Shown: positions 1 through 5,881 of the stretch, piece by piece | Numbering within the stretch: the stretch's first letter is position 1 | Layout of the letters: every line of letters starts with the position of its first letter | DNA from: an uncultured Clostridia bacterium | GTDB taxonomy: Bacteria > Bacillota_A > Clostridia > Christensenellales > Aristaeellaceae | Direction: 5' to 3' | Assembly (NCBI GenBank): GCA_934645275.1 | Contig: CAKUDW010000113.1 | Coordinates: forward strand, 1-6,623 | DNA length: 6,623 nt | The notes under the pieces: model-generated | Seen by the model: only the letters and a program-made list of their open reading frames with translations | Told to the model about the DNA's origin: nothing | The model's database searches: none | Made by a program: the position numbers and the translations under genes

Positions 1-1661
1 TCCTCGTCCAGTGTGACCACATAGGCATAGTGTCCGGCCAGGGCGGATGCCGAGTCCGCCACTGCCGCGAAATTCGCCGCCGCATCCGCCTCGCCAAGAA
101 TCAACCGATTCAGAGCGACCATCGCGCCGCGCTTACGATTTCGGCCCATCCACCGCGCATCCTGCTCCCTGTATTCGCGCGCGCGGTGCAAATAAAAGTA
201 CTTTGTCCGCTCTGCCTGCGCGTTCAGGCGCGCCACGCCTGCACGCGCACGGCTCAAAATCTCATCATCGTCGCGCTCATGCGCCTGCGCGCCGTCCCTG
301 AAATCACCCAACAACAGAAAATCTATATTTTCATCGGACTCCAGACAGCCCAGTGCCGCCATCTTTTCAATCATCTCGTCTGCACGGGAGGGTGAACTGA
401 GCAATACCGGCAGCGCCACCAGCGTGCGCGCCGAAGCTGGCACCCGTCCAACCTGCATGCGCAGCAGACTGGCCGGGCGCACGAAGCGCGGATATATGCG
501 GTAAACCAGCCCCGTGCCCAGCGCCCAACCCAGCGGCAGCGCATACAGCCAATAGGCAGAGCGTCCCGCCGCCAGCACGATAGCCACGGCCGAAATCAGC
601 GCGGAGACGATCAACAACGCCGCGCTCAGGCGACCGTCCGGATCTGGCAGGCGCCTGCGGACGCGCCCCTTCAGCCCCGCCGCGCGCATCAGCGCCGCGC
701 GACCCGCATCGTCCCAGAAATACCAGCAAAGCGTAGCCCTCGGATCGGCACTGCCTGCTTCCTCCATTGCATGGCCAGCTTCGATCTGCGCTCGCCGTAC
801 CAGTGCTGCCTCAGTCATGCGCGCATCTCGGGCCAATTCCGCCACGGCGCGGCGAACACGATCTCGGGAAACATCGTCCATGTTCGGATAAATCCCGGCA
901 GGATCGGCAACAAGTTCGCCCTCCGTACTCGACACGACTTCAAAGCACGCCATCCAGTCCGTCTCATTCAACAGCGCGCGCAGCTTCATCAGGTTGTCAA
1001 TTCTCAATATGCAATCCGCATAGACGCGCTGCGCTGCCTCCATTGCGCCGCGCAGATTCATCCCGCGCGCGTTCAGCGACTGTTCCAGACGCACCGTGCG
1101 CGCCGGCAGTTCACCTTCAGCGCAGAATTTTGCCGCGCGTTCCGCAAATACCGCATCGCCCGAATCAGGTCTGCCGCGACCTGTTTCCGCCCACGCCCGC
1201 GCCCGCGCGGCACTCCGGCCGCAAGCCGCCGCCATGCATGCCGCATGCGCCAGCGCCTCAACCAGCGCTATGCGCATTGCGTCGGGCAGGCACAGTATCT
1301 CGTCCATTTCCGCCTCGCAACCCGTATCAAACGCGCGTGCAGCTTCGAGCAGCCACGCCGAATCCGGCAGCCACTCGCCATCATGCACCAGACTGCGCGC
1401 GAAAATCAACACCCGCGGTATTCCGTGTATGGACGGCAACCTCAACCGCGGCAGTGCGCGAAGATCACATAGCAGCGCTTCAATCAGCCCTGCATCCATC
1501 GCCAACCTCTTCAGGGGAGGCACGCCCGTCGCCCCCTGTGCCGCGGCGAGCGCGGCGCGAACGCTGCGCAACGCTTTGCGACCGGACTTCAGGCGCGCGC
1601 GCCCGTTCGCCTTCATCTCCGCCACGGAGCATTCAGAATCATATTCATTCAATCGGTTCAT
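1..1661 (-). CDS. NdvB-like cyclic beta-1,2-glucan synthase, N-terminal part (runs off left edge)
   Basis: This frame is open for 553 codons from the ATG at 1661 to base 3 and continues beyond the window. I translated it by eye and found no stop. In the NdvB/Cgs family, very large inner-membrane proteins (about 2,800 residues) polymerise UDP-glucose into beta-1,2-glucan using a GT84 domain and later phosphorylase-like domains. Family-like stretches include LPRLRLPSIHGIPRV (residues 70-84), DPAGIYPNMDD followed by SRDRVRRAV (253-273), two hydrophobic helices (about 345-365 and 369-387), RTLVALPVLL (412-421), LLLGDF (449-454), YFYLHR...WMG (488-506) and VVTLDE (548-553). The last is the start of the nucleotide-sugar-binding TLDxD motif; the third acidic residue is cut by the edge. 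The start is fixed by the strong ribosome site GGGAGGAA. Whether the missing part keeps the GH94/phosphorylase domains is unknown. Clostridial relatives are often labelled only 'GH36-type' or 'glucoamylase family' proteins. The family assignment is from remembered motifs. Confidence 0.8.
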   Translation of the reverse strand, partial: MNRLNEYDSECSVAEMKANGRARLKSGRKALRSVRAALAAAQGATGVPPLKRLAMDAGLIEALLCDLRALPRLRLPSIHGIPRVLIFARSLVHDGEWLPDSAWLLEAARAFDTGCEAEMDEILCLPDAMRIALVEALAHAACMAAACGRSAARARAWAETGRGRPDSGDAVFAERAAKFCAEGELPARTVRLEQSLNARGMNLRGAMEAAQRVYADCILRIDNLMKLRALLNETDWMACFEVVSSTEGELVADPAGIYPNMDDVSRDRVRRAVAELARDARMTEAALVRRAQIEAGHAMEEAGSADPRATLCWYFWDDAGRAALMRAAGLKGRVRRRLPDPDGRLSAALLIVSALISAVAIVLAAGRSAYWLYALPLGWALGTGLVYRIYPRFVRPASLLRMQVGRVPASARTLVALPVLLSSPSRADEMIEKMAALGCLESDENIDFLLLGDFRDGAQAHERDDDEILSRARAGVARLNAQAERTKYFYLHRAREYREQDARWMGRNRKRGAMVALNRLILGEADAAANFAAVADSASALAGHYAYVVTLDE

Positions 1662-1666
1662 AGCCG

Positions 1667-1674
1667 TTCCTCCC
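1667..1674 (-). promoter_or_regulatory. Ribosome binding site GGGAGGAA of the glucan synthase gene
   Basis: GGGAGGAA lies 5 nt before the ATG at 1661 on the minus strand. It is a near-ideal Shine-Dalgarno match and fixes the start of the NdvB-like gene. Confidence 0.85.
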
Positions 1675-1753
1675 GCAAAAAGGATATAACGGAAGGATTA
1701 TTCCCCGTATTGGCGCAATCTATGCCAAATAATGGCTTGCAGTGCCGCCACTT

Positions 1754-1795
1754 TAAAGCAGCCGCCAACCGAACGTCCGGCCAACAGCTGCTTTA
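1754..1795 (-). other. 9-bp perfect stem with long loop upstream of the glucan synthase gene
   Basis: TAAAGCAGC (1754-1762) is perfectly complementary to GCTGCTTTA (1787-1795) across a 24-nt loop that can fold further (GCC/GGC with wobble pairs). As minus-strand RNA it reads A-rich, stem, loop, stem ending in UUUA. That resembles a weak factor-independent terminator, but the U run is only three bases, so I do not call it one. It could equally be a folded leader of the glucan synthase mRNA or an operator. Confidence 0.4.
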
Positions 1796-1816
1796 CATGT
1801 AGTGTTTTTCAAATTT

Positions 1817-1918
1817 AGTAGCAGTCGCTACTCTTACAGAGACGCGACCAGCCGGTGCGGAACCTCCGGTTCCCAGCACCGCGCTGCCGGAAACGGCGCT
1901 TTGCGCCGATTTCGGTGC
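1817..1918 (-). other. Cluster of overlapping, mutually exclusive stem-loops in the eutH/glucan-synthase gap
   Basis: Four stems are visible between the two genes. (1) AGTAGC/GCTACT, 1817-1822 with 1827-1832. (2) GTCGC/GCGAC plus CTCT/AGAG, 1824-1848, which overlaps stem 1. (3) A 12-bp stem with one 2-nt bulge, 1853-1864 with 1868-1881, loop TCC. (4) CGGCGC/GCGCCG, 1894-1899 with 1903-1908, loop of 3. The arm GCACCG (1876-1881) can pair with CGGTGC at 1853-1858 or with a second copy at 1913-1918, so stem 3 competes with an outer stem enclosing stem 4. None is followed by a convincing U tract. The cluster may form the 3' end of the eutH transcript, a leader for the next gene, or both. I recognise no known riboswitch class: there is no T-box or B12-box consensus. 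Confidence 0.45.
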
Positions 1919-1952
1919 GGTTTTGCCAATTTTCGCCTTTTAAAAATGCGCG

Positions 1953-3026
1953 TCAATCGCCCCGTTCGCCGCGCGTCAACAACAGCGCTACTCCCGCGCT
2001 GAGCGTGCCGCCCACAAGCTTGGTCAACAGCATTGGCGCAAGCATGGCGCGATCCACGCTGACCGCATAGCCCAGATGCGCCGCTAGCGCAGAGGCCGCG
2101 CACACCAGAAAGGCCGCGTTTACTGTTCTGCCGCGCGCGTCCATTTCACGAAACATCGCCAGCGCGGGCGTAACGCTGACGCAACCCACCATCAGGCCTG
2201 TCAGGCTGCAATCGTTCATGCCAAGGCGCGTACCCAGTCGCCGCAGCGGCGTGCTCAATGCCCGACGCAGCAACTCTGCCGCAGGCAAACTGCCGAGCAT
2301 CACCACGCCGATTCCGGAGACCGTCGTCATCGCATCCTCAATGGGCAAAAGCCCGGGAAGCAGCTCCACGCCCGCAATATACTGCACTGCACCTACAATT
2401 AATCCGCCCCCGGAAAGCACCACGATAATCCTGGCGAACACTGAAAGCGCCCGCACCGTGCCGCGCGGCGCAAAACGCAGCCCCACAATCAGCAGCAGTG
2501 AAAGCAGAATTACCGGCAGCGTCTGCCACAGCGCATTCAGAAAGCTCAGCCCGCACAGAAGTCCGCCTGGCAGCAGTGCTGCGGGGAGCATCGCAAAGCC
2601 GATCAACAACCCGCGAAAGAAGCCGCCGTTATGTTCTGCAGGCATCAGTCCCATGCCTGCCGGGATGGTGAAACTCAGCGTACAGCCGAGCGTGGACGCT
2701 ACGACAAAACCCGCATAGCGGCCCACCGCCGCATCGGCGGCAAGCGCAGCCGCCATCTGGCAGCCGCCCATATCAATGGCCAGCACGCCGCCGAGCATGC
2801 CAGGATCCAGTTTGAACGCCCGCCACAGCGGCGCGACGCCGAGCTCCAGCGCACGGGAAAGCAGCGGCGCAAGGCAGAGTATGCCCGCCATCGAAAGCGC
2901 CGTCGGCCCGAGCAGCCGAAAGCCCTCGGCAAAGCGCTCCCCCAGGCCAAAGCGATTGCCCAGTAGGTAATCTAACCCGCCTGCAACCGCGCCCGCAGCA
3001 ATAATCCACAACAACACCTTATCCAT
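1953..3026 (-). CDS. eutH: EutH-family ethanolamine-type permease
   Basis: This encodes a 357-residue, very hydrophobic inner-membrane protein with about ten predicted spans. EutH proteins carry ethanolamine across the membrane and matter mainly when passive diffusion of the uncharged amine is limiting, as at low pH. Family hallmarks are DYLLGNRFGLG near residue 19, GFRLLGPTALSMAGI (35-49), AIDMGGCQMA (83-92), SFTIPAGMGL (118-127), and a C-terminal block with NDCSLTGLMV (271-280), FREMDARGR (292-300) and AAHLGY (315-320). Length is slightly under the roughly 400 residues usual for the family. Its ATG lies inside the last codons of the MerR gene (8-nt overlap), with AAGGAG 6 nt upstream, so translation is probably coupled. 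No other eut gene is in the window, so the substrate could be ethanolamine or a related small amine. Family membership is secure; the transported compound is inferred. Confidence 0.88.
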   Translation of the reverse strand: MDKVLLWIIAAGAVAGGLDYLLGNRFGLGERFAEGFRLLGPTALSMAGILCLAPLLSRALELGVAPLWRAFKLDPGMLGGVLAIDMGGCQMAAALAADAAVGRYAGFVVASTLGCTLSFTIPAGMGLMPAEHNGGFFRGLLIGFAMLPAALLPGGLLCGLSFLNALWQTLPVILLSLLLIVGLRFAPRGTVRALSVFARIIVVLSGGGLIVGAVQYIAGVELLPGLLPIEDAMTTVSGIGVVMLGSLPAAELLRRALSTPLRRLGTRLGMNDCSLTGLMVGCVSVTPALAMFREMDARGRTVNAAFLVCAASALAAHLGYAVSVDRAMLAPMLLTKLVGGTLSAGVALLLTRGERGD

Positions 3027-3861
3027 GCCCTTCTCCTTCGTTTTGCACGGGAATGCTGATTTCTGTCAGGAATTTACCGGTATCGTTGGTGATGCCGTAA
3101 TCTATCATGGTAATTTCCCGCGAAAACCCCGCGGGCTCAAGCTTCTGCGCGCGAATATGCGCCAGCAACTGCCGATACTGCGCCGGAGCCTCCGTGTGAC
3201 TGCCCCGGAAGCGCACCCGCGCGCAGCGCGTTTGGGGCAGCTGCAATATATCGCCGCTGAAGCGATCTTCATCGTCCAGCACGAGAAACATGCCGTCGTA
3301 CTGTTCAAAGCTGCCCGTCAACAGATGCGACTGTGAAATGCCTACGCCAACCTTGCCCAGAAAAATCAGCGCCTCCGGCTGCGCCTGTGCCAACCGAATG
3401 ACCGGCAGCTCCAAATCCTGATAGCTGGATACCCGCAGCGATTCGTTCATCCAGAATATGCGGCAGGGCGGCGCATCTATCAACTCAATAACGTCCAGCT
3501 TCGCAGTGCGGGCTTCGCGCAACGCGCGCAGGCGGTTGTCGATCTTGCGTTCCACACGTTGCAGCTCACGCTGTTTTCTGGAAACCGCCGCCTTTTGCTG
3601 GCGCAATTTTTCCTCAATCCTATCCACATCGCGATTTTGCAGAAAATCGGCGATTTCCTGCAATGGCATGTCCAGTGCGCGCAGATAGCGTATCGTATTG
3701 AACACCTCAAACTGACGCGGACCGTAATAGCGATAGCCTGTAGCAGGATCAATGTACTCGGGCGTCAGCAGCCCCCGCGCCTCGTAGTGGCGAATGCTGC
3801 TTACGCTCAGGTCGAACAGCCGCGCCATATCCCCAATCTGAAACAATCCAGAGGGATGCAT
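3019..3861 (-). CDS. MerR-family transcriptional regulator with GyrI-like effector-binding domain
   Basis: This encodes a 280-residue one-component regulator. Residues 7-73 form the winged helix-turn-helix: FQIGDMARLF, then SSIRHYEARGLL, TGYRYYGPRQ and the helix leading to IADFL. Residues about 77-118 are a charged, heptad-like coiled coil for dimerisation. Residues about 128-275 match the ligand-binding fold shared with BmrR/Rob/SbmC, ending in ITND...FLTEISIPV. This layout is that of BmrR/BltR-type activators, which sense drugs or other small molecules and untwist promoters with long spacers. I chose the ATG at 3861, 4 nt after the MATE stop, with AGGGAG 9 nt upstream. The frame is open up to an ATG at 4014, but that would add 51 non-family residues inside the MATE gene. 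The stop overlaps the eutH start by 8 nt. The promoter at 5349-5379 fits autoregulation by this protein. The ligand is unknown. Confidence 0.92.
   Translation of the reverse strand: MHPSGLFQIGDMARLFDLSVSSIRHYEARGLLTPEYIDPATGYRYYGPRQFEVFNTIRYLRALDMPLQEIADFLQNRDVDRIEEKLRQQKAAVSRKQRELQRVERKIDNRLRALREARTAKLDVIELIDAPPCRIFWMNESLRVSSYQDLELPVIRLAQAQPEALIFLGKVGVGISQSHLLTGSFEQYDGMFLVLDDEDRFSGDILQLPQTRCARVRFRGSHTEAPAQYRQLLAHIRAQKLEPAGFSREITMIDYGITNDTGKFLTEISIPVQNEGEGHG
3033..3038 (-). promoter_or_regulatory. Ribosome binding site AAGGAG of the eutH-like gene, inside the MerR 3' end
   Basis: AAGGAG stands 6 nt before the ATG at 3026 and is part of the coding sequence for the last residues of the MerR protein. 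It fixes the permease start and the 8-nt gene overlap. Confidence 0.8.
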
Positions 3862-3865
3862 GCGC

Positions 3866-5212
3866 TCACGCTCCCTGCACGGCGCGCCTGCCTCGCCGCG
3901 AAATGACGGCGAAGGCTGCGACGCAGATAATGATTGAAAGCAGCGAACCCGCCGCCGAGGCCAACCCCATCGGCAACAACGTGTTCGGGAAATACCTCGA
4001 GGCCAGATATGCACCCGGTACGCGCACCAGTACTATCGACAGGAAATTATGCATAAATGACAGGCCAGATCTGCCGCACGCGCAGAAATAGCCGCTGAAA
4101 CTGAACTGAACGCCCGCAAAGGCGCAATCCAGAATGTAACCGCGCATATACTGCCCGCCCGCAGCGGCGACCGCCGCATCCAGCGTAAACAGGCTAACCA
4201 TTGCCGGCGCAATGAACTGCACCAACACTGACATCACCGCGCCGAAGCCCGCGGCAATCAGCGCGCCATAGCGCAGCGTGGCCACCGCGCGTTCGGGCTT
4301 GCCCGCGCCGATATTCTGCGCGCCCAGTGCCGAAACCGTGGACAGCATGGACGAGGGCACCAGGAACAAAAAGCCGATTATCTTTTCTACAATGCCCACT
4401 GCAGCGGCGTCCGTCAGCCCGCGGTGATTGGCAATAATGGTAATCACGACGAACGAGACCTGAATAAAGCCGTCCTGAAGGGCGACAGGCAAACCGATTT
4501 TCAGAATCTGCCCTAGTATCTCGCGCTGCGGCCTGAAATCGCCGCGGTTGAGAGTCAGGCCCTTGCGCCGCTTCAGAATCGCCGCCAGAGATACGGCCAC
4601 GCTGATCGCCTGCGCCAGCGTGGTGCCGAGCGCTGCGCCGGCCGGGCCCATGTCGAGCGCACCCATGAACAGATAATCCAGCGCGATGTTCGCCGCGCAG
4701 GCCACGGCGATAAAGCACATCGGCGTCTTGCTGTCGCCCATGCCGCGAAAAATGGAACTGATGATGTTGTAAGCCGTGATAAACGGTATGCCTGCAAAGC
4801 AAATTTTCAGATAAGTCACCGTGCCGGACATGGCCTCGGCGGGCGTGGCCATCAGCGCCGCAATGGGCCGCGTGAGCAGCAGCAGCGCCGCCATCAGCGC
4901 CAGTGACAGCGACATGAACAGCGTGACCGTATTTCCAACGCCCACGGCCATACGCTCGCGCTCGTTCGCGCCTACAGCACGGCCGATCAGCACCGTCGAA
5001 CCCATCGCGAGGCCCACGAGCATCACTGTGAGCATATGCATTACCTGCGAACCGATGGATACCGCCGTCGTGTTTGCCACACCTTCATACTGGCCGATGA
5101 TAAACAGATCAGCCATGCCGTACAGCGTTTGCAGAAAATAGGACAGCAGATACGGCAGCGAAAACCGGAGTACATTCTTTAGCACACTTCCTGAGGTAAG
5201 ATTTCTTTCCAT
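3866..5212 (-). CDS. MATE-family multidrug/cation exporter
   Basis: This encodes a 448-residue membrane protein, the normal length for the MATE family, with two homologous six-helix halves. MATE proteins expel drugs and organic cations using a sodium or proton gradient. Family features are SLPYLLSYFLQTLYGMADLFIIGQ (about residues 18-41, with Asp35 in the first helix), GLAMGSTVLIGRAVGAN (67-83), IFRGMGDSKTP (154-164), AGAALGTTLAQ (191-201), LPVALQDGF (241-249) and ALGAQNIGAGKPERA (295-309). The general look is of the MepA/DinF-like clostridial branch. The start at 5212 is preceded by AAAGG at an 11-nt gap, a rather weak site. It is the first gene of the MATE-MerR-EutH unit and sits about 130 nt downstream of the predicted MerR-type promoter. 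Control by a multidrug-type MerR regulator fits an inducible exporter. The actual substrate cannot be told from sequence. Confidence 0.92.
   Translation of the reverse strand: MERNLTSGSVLKNVLRFSLPYLLSYFLQTLYGMADLFIIGQYEGVANTTAVSIGSQVMHMLTVMLVGLAMGSTVLIGRAVGANERERMAVGVGNTVTLFMSLSLALMAALLLLTRPIAALMATPAEAMSGTVTYLKICFAGIPFITAYNIISSIFRGMGDSKTPMCFIAVACAANIALDYLFMGALDMGPAGAALGTTLAQAISVAVSLAAILKRRKGLTLNRGDFRPQREILGQILKIGLPVALQDGFIQVSFVVITIIANHRGLTDAAAVGIVEKIIGFLFLVPSSMLSTVSALGAQNIGAGKPERAVATLRYGALIAAGFGAVMSVLVQFIAPAMVSLFTLDAAVAAAGGQYMRGYILDCAFAGVQFSFSGYFCACGRSGLSFMHNFLSIVLVRVPGAYLASRYFPNTLLPMGLASAAGSLLSIIICVAAFAVISRRGRRAVQGA
3871..3876 (-). promoter_or_regulatory. Ribosome binding site AGGGAG of the MerR gene, inside the MATE 3' end
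   Basis: AGGGAG lies 9 nt before the ATG at 3861 and inside the final codons of the MATE gene. It supports the short start of the regulator and coupling of the two genes. Confidence 0.75.
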
Positions 5213-5242
5213 ACGCGCATCGACCTTTCATGACGGCAGTTA

Positions 5243-5307
5243 TTTTGCGCAGAGCAGAGCGTATTGGAGGTACGCCTTGCTGAAAGCGACATGAATCCCG
5301 CGCAAAA
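5243..5307 (-). other. Nested stem-loop in the MATE 5' leader
   Basis: In the minus-strand leader RNA, UUUUGCGC (5307-5300) pairs perfectly over 8 bp with GCGCAAAA (5250-5243). It encloses an inner hairpin, AGCA..GCGTA / TACGC..TGCT (5281-5253), with loop CCUCCAA. The outer stem closes only 13 nt before the weak AAAGG ribosome site. Its 5' arm shares the U-rich stretch that follows the upstream hairpin at 5313-5340, so the two elements could influence each other. Function is unproven. Confidence 0.4.
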
Positions 5308-5312
5308 CAATA

Positions 5313-5340
5313 AGCCGAGCAATTGCATGATTTCTCGGCT
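5313..5340 (-). terminator. Candidate intrinsic terminator or attenuator in the MATE leader
   Basis: AGCCGAG (5340-5334) and CTCGGCT (5319-5313) form a perfect 7-bp stem, which a further AAT/ATT triplet can extend past one mismatch to leave loop CATGCA. Downstream on the minus strand comes TTATTGTTTT. The arrangement looks like a moderate factor-independent terminator. It lies right after the predicted start site (near 5342), so it could stop transcripts entering from the DUF4180 gene or act as a protective 5' stem-loop. A role as a true attenuator is less likely because the resulting RNA would be very short. Confidence 0.4.
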
Positions 5341-5348
5341 CGCTCTAT

Positions 5349-5379
5349 ATAGTAAACTCTATCACGGTTGTAGAGTCAA
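5349..5379 (-). promoter_or_regulatory. MerR-type promoter/operator with 19-bp spacer driving MATE-MerR-EutH
   Basis: On the minus strand the -35 TTGACT (5379-5374) and the -10 TACTAT (5354-5349) are 19 bp apart. ACTCTA-N9-TAGAGT (5356-5376) forms a perfect inverted repeat filling most of the spacer. A 19-bp spacer (instead of 17) with a dyad between the hexamers is the hallmark of MerR-family targets, where the activator untwists the DNA to align the hexamers. The first genes downstream include a MerR regulator, which makes autoregulation the natural reading. The predicted transcription start is about 5342. Confidence 0.82.
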
Positions 5380-5418
5380 GCATCGTGTGCATATTTTAAC
5401 ATAGATAGGCATGCTTTT

Positions 5419-5793
5419 TCAGTGTGCCGATGCCAGTTTTTCAAGCGCCTCATCGCGCGTAGCCGTAAAAAAGTAATCATGGCCACGATTGGATTCATAG
5501 ATAAAATCCTTCAGCGGTTTGCTGGTATAGCGCGAATAATCGCCGAAAAACGCCGCCTTGACATGGTAATTGATAAATTTTTGTAGTGCTTCGCCCGCAA
5601 TTCCGGTGCTGAGAATGAAAAAATCATCGGCGACGGCGCGTTTATCGACGGCTATTTTCTCCGCGCCGGTCTCATAGCGGACGCGCATCGCCAGTTCCAA
5701 GGCGGACTGAGCATCCACAATGGCGTTCTTTCCGGTAACGACGGCAATAATCTCCCCACCCCGCCACACAGTTTCAATTTGGATTTCCTGCAT
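5419..5793 (-). CDS. DUF4180 domain protein
   Basis: This encodes a 124-residue soluble protein of unknown function that fits the whole DUF4180 family. Family-like stretches are DFFILSTGIAGEALQKFINY (residues 57-76), VKAAFFGDYSRY (78-89) and SKPLKDFIYESNRG (91-104). The ATG at 5793 gives the usual family length and is preceded by AAAGGAAA with about 10 nt spacing. The frame is also open from an ATG at 5859, but the extra 22 residues would be encoded by the hairpin at 5824-5850 and are not family-like. No signal peptide or membrane segment is seen. It follows the ABC exporter gene at 88 nt and may be co-transcribed with it; no clear promoter of its own was found. In other Firmicutes the family often occurs as a lone small gene, and no activity is established that I can name. 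Confidence 0.9.
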   Translation of the reverse strand: MQEIQIETVWRGGEIIAVVTGKNAIVDAQSALELAMRVRYETGAEKIAVDKRAVADDFFILSTGIAGEALQKFINYHVKAAFFGDYSRYTSKPLKDFIYESNRGHDYFFTATRDEALEKLASAH

Positions 5794-5823
5794 AAATATT
5801 AGTTTCCTTTTCCTGATTGTTTT

Positions 5824-5850
5824 GCCGGAGCACGCATAGCGTGCTCCGGC
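5824..5850. repeat. Perfect 12-bp inverted repeat with 3-nt loop between ABC and DUF4180 genes
   Basis: GCCGGAGCACGC (5824-5835) and GCGTGCTCCGGC (5839-5850) are exact complements around ATA. The stem is GC-rich and would be very stable in RNA from either strand. It is not followed by a T run on either strand (minus: AAAACAATC; plus: ACGTACC), so it is not a standard intrinsic terminator. It may still end or process the ABC transcript, protect a 3' end, or be a DNA operator for the DUF4180 gene, which starts 31 bp further on. Confidence 0.7.
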
Positions 5851-5881
5851 ACGTACCATCTATAATAATTTTTAAATAAAC

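Larger units (their letters stand above)
1662..1952. other. Geneless gap between eutH-like and glucan synthase genes
   Basis: This 291-bp stretch holds no supported coding frame on either strand. It contains the stem-loops described separately, a small TTGGC/GCCAA inverted repeat (1710-1714 with 1724-1728) and an AT-rich patch just before the glucan synthase gene. Read on the minus strand, that patch gives TATATC (1688-1683) as a possible -10, but no matching -35 lies 16-18 bp upstream. I therefore do not assign a promoter. A transcription boundary between the two genes is likely from the size of the gap but is not proven. Confidence 0.5.

Noticed and set aside
176..185. Suspected frameshift at a (CG)5 run in the glucan synthase gene
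   Set aside because: A first reading seemed to hit a stop near 130. On recounting, the frame reads straight through the run as HRAREYREQDARWMG, so there is no frameshift.
367..729. Minus-strand 120-codon frame within the glucan synthase gene
   Set aside because: It is a different frame of the same strand as the real gene, is low in complexity (Gly/Ala/Arg) and shows no domain or ribosome site.
767..1689. Long plus-strand open frames (up to about 298 codons) opposite the glucan synthase gene
   Set aside because: They are antisense to a continuous minus-strand frame with recognisable NdvB motifs and a strong ribosome site. Their products are rich in Arg, Pro, Ser and Ala without any domain, as expected for shadows of GC-rich codons.
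3862..4014. Upstream ATG at 4014 as start of the MerR protein
   Set aside because: It would add 51 Arg/Trp/Cys-rich residues lying inside the MATE gene. The ATG at 3861 has a ribosome site and gives the normal MerR N-terminus.
4194..4802. 202-codon minus-strand frame inside the MATE gene
   Set aside because: It is an alternative frame of the exporter gene, with His/Arg/Gly-rich composition and no membrane segments or domain.
5393..5422. Second promoter with extended -10 TGTTAAAAT upstream of the MerR-type promoter
   Set aside because: The -10 is good (TAAAAT with an upstream TG), but the best -35 is only CTGAAA at 18 bp, inside the DUF4180 3' end. It is possible but too weak to list as a feature.
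5794..5859. ATG at 5859 as start of the DUF4180 protein
   Set aside because: The added residues come from a perfect hairpin and are not family-like. The ATG at 5793 has AAAGGAAA in front and gives the usual length.
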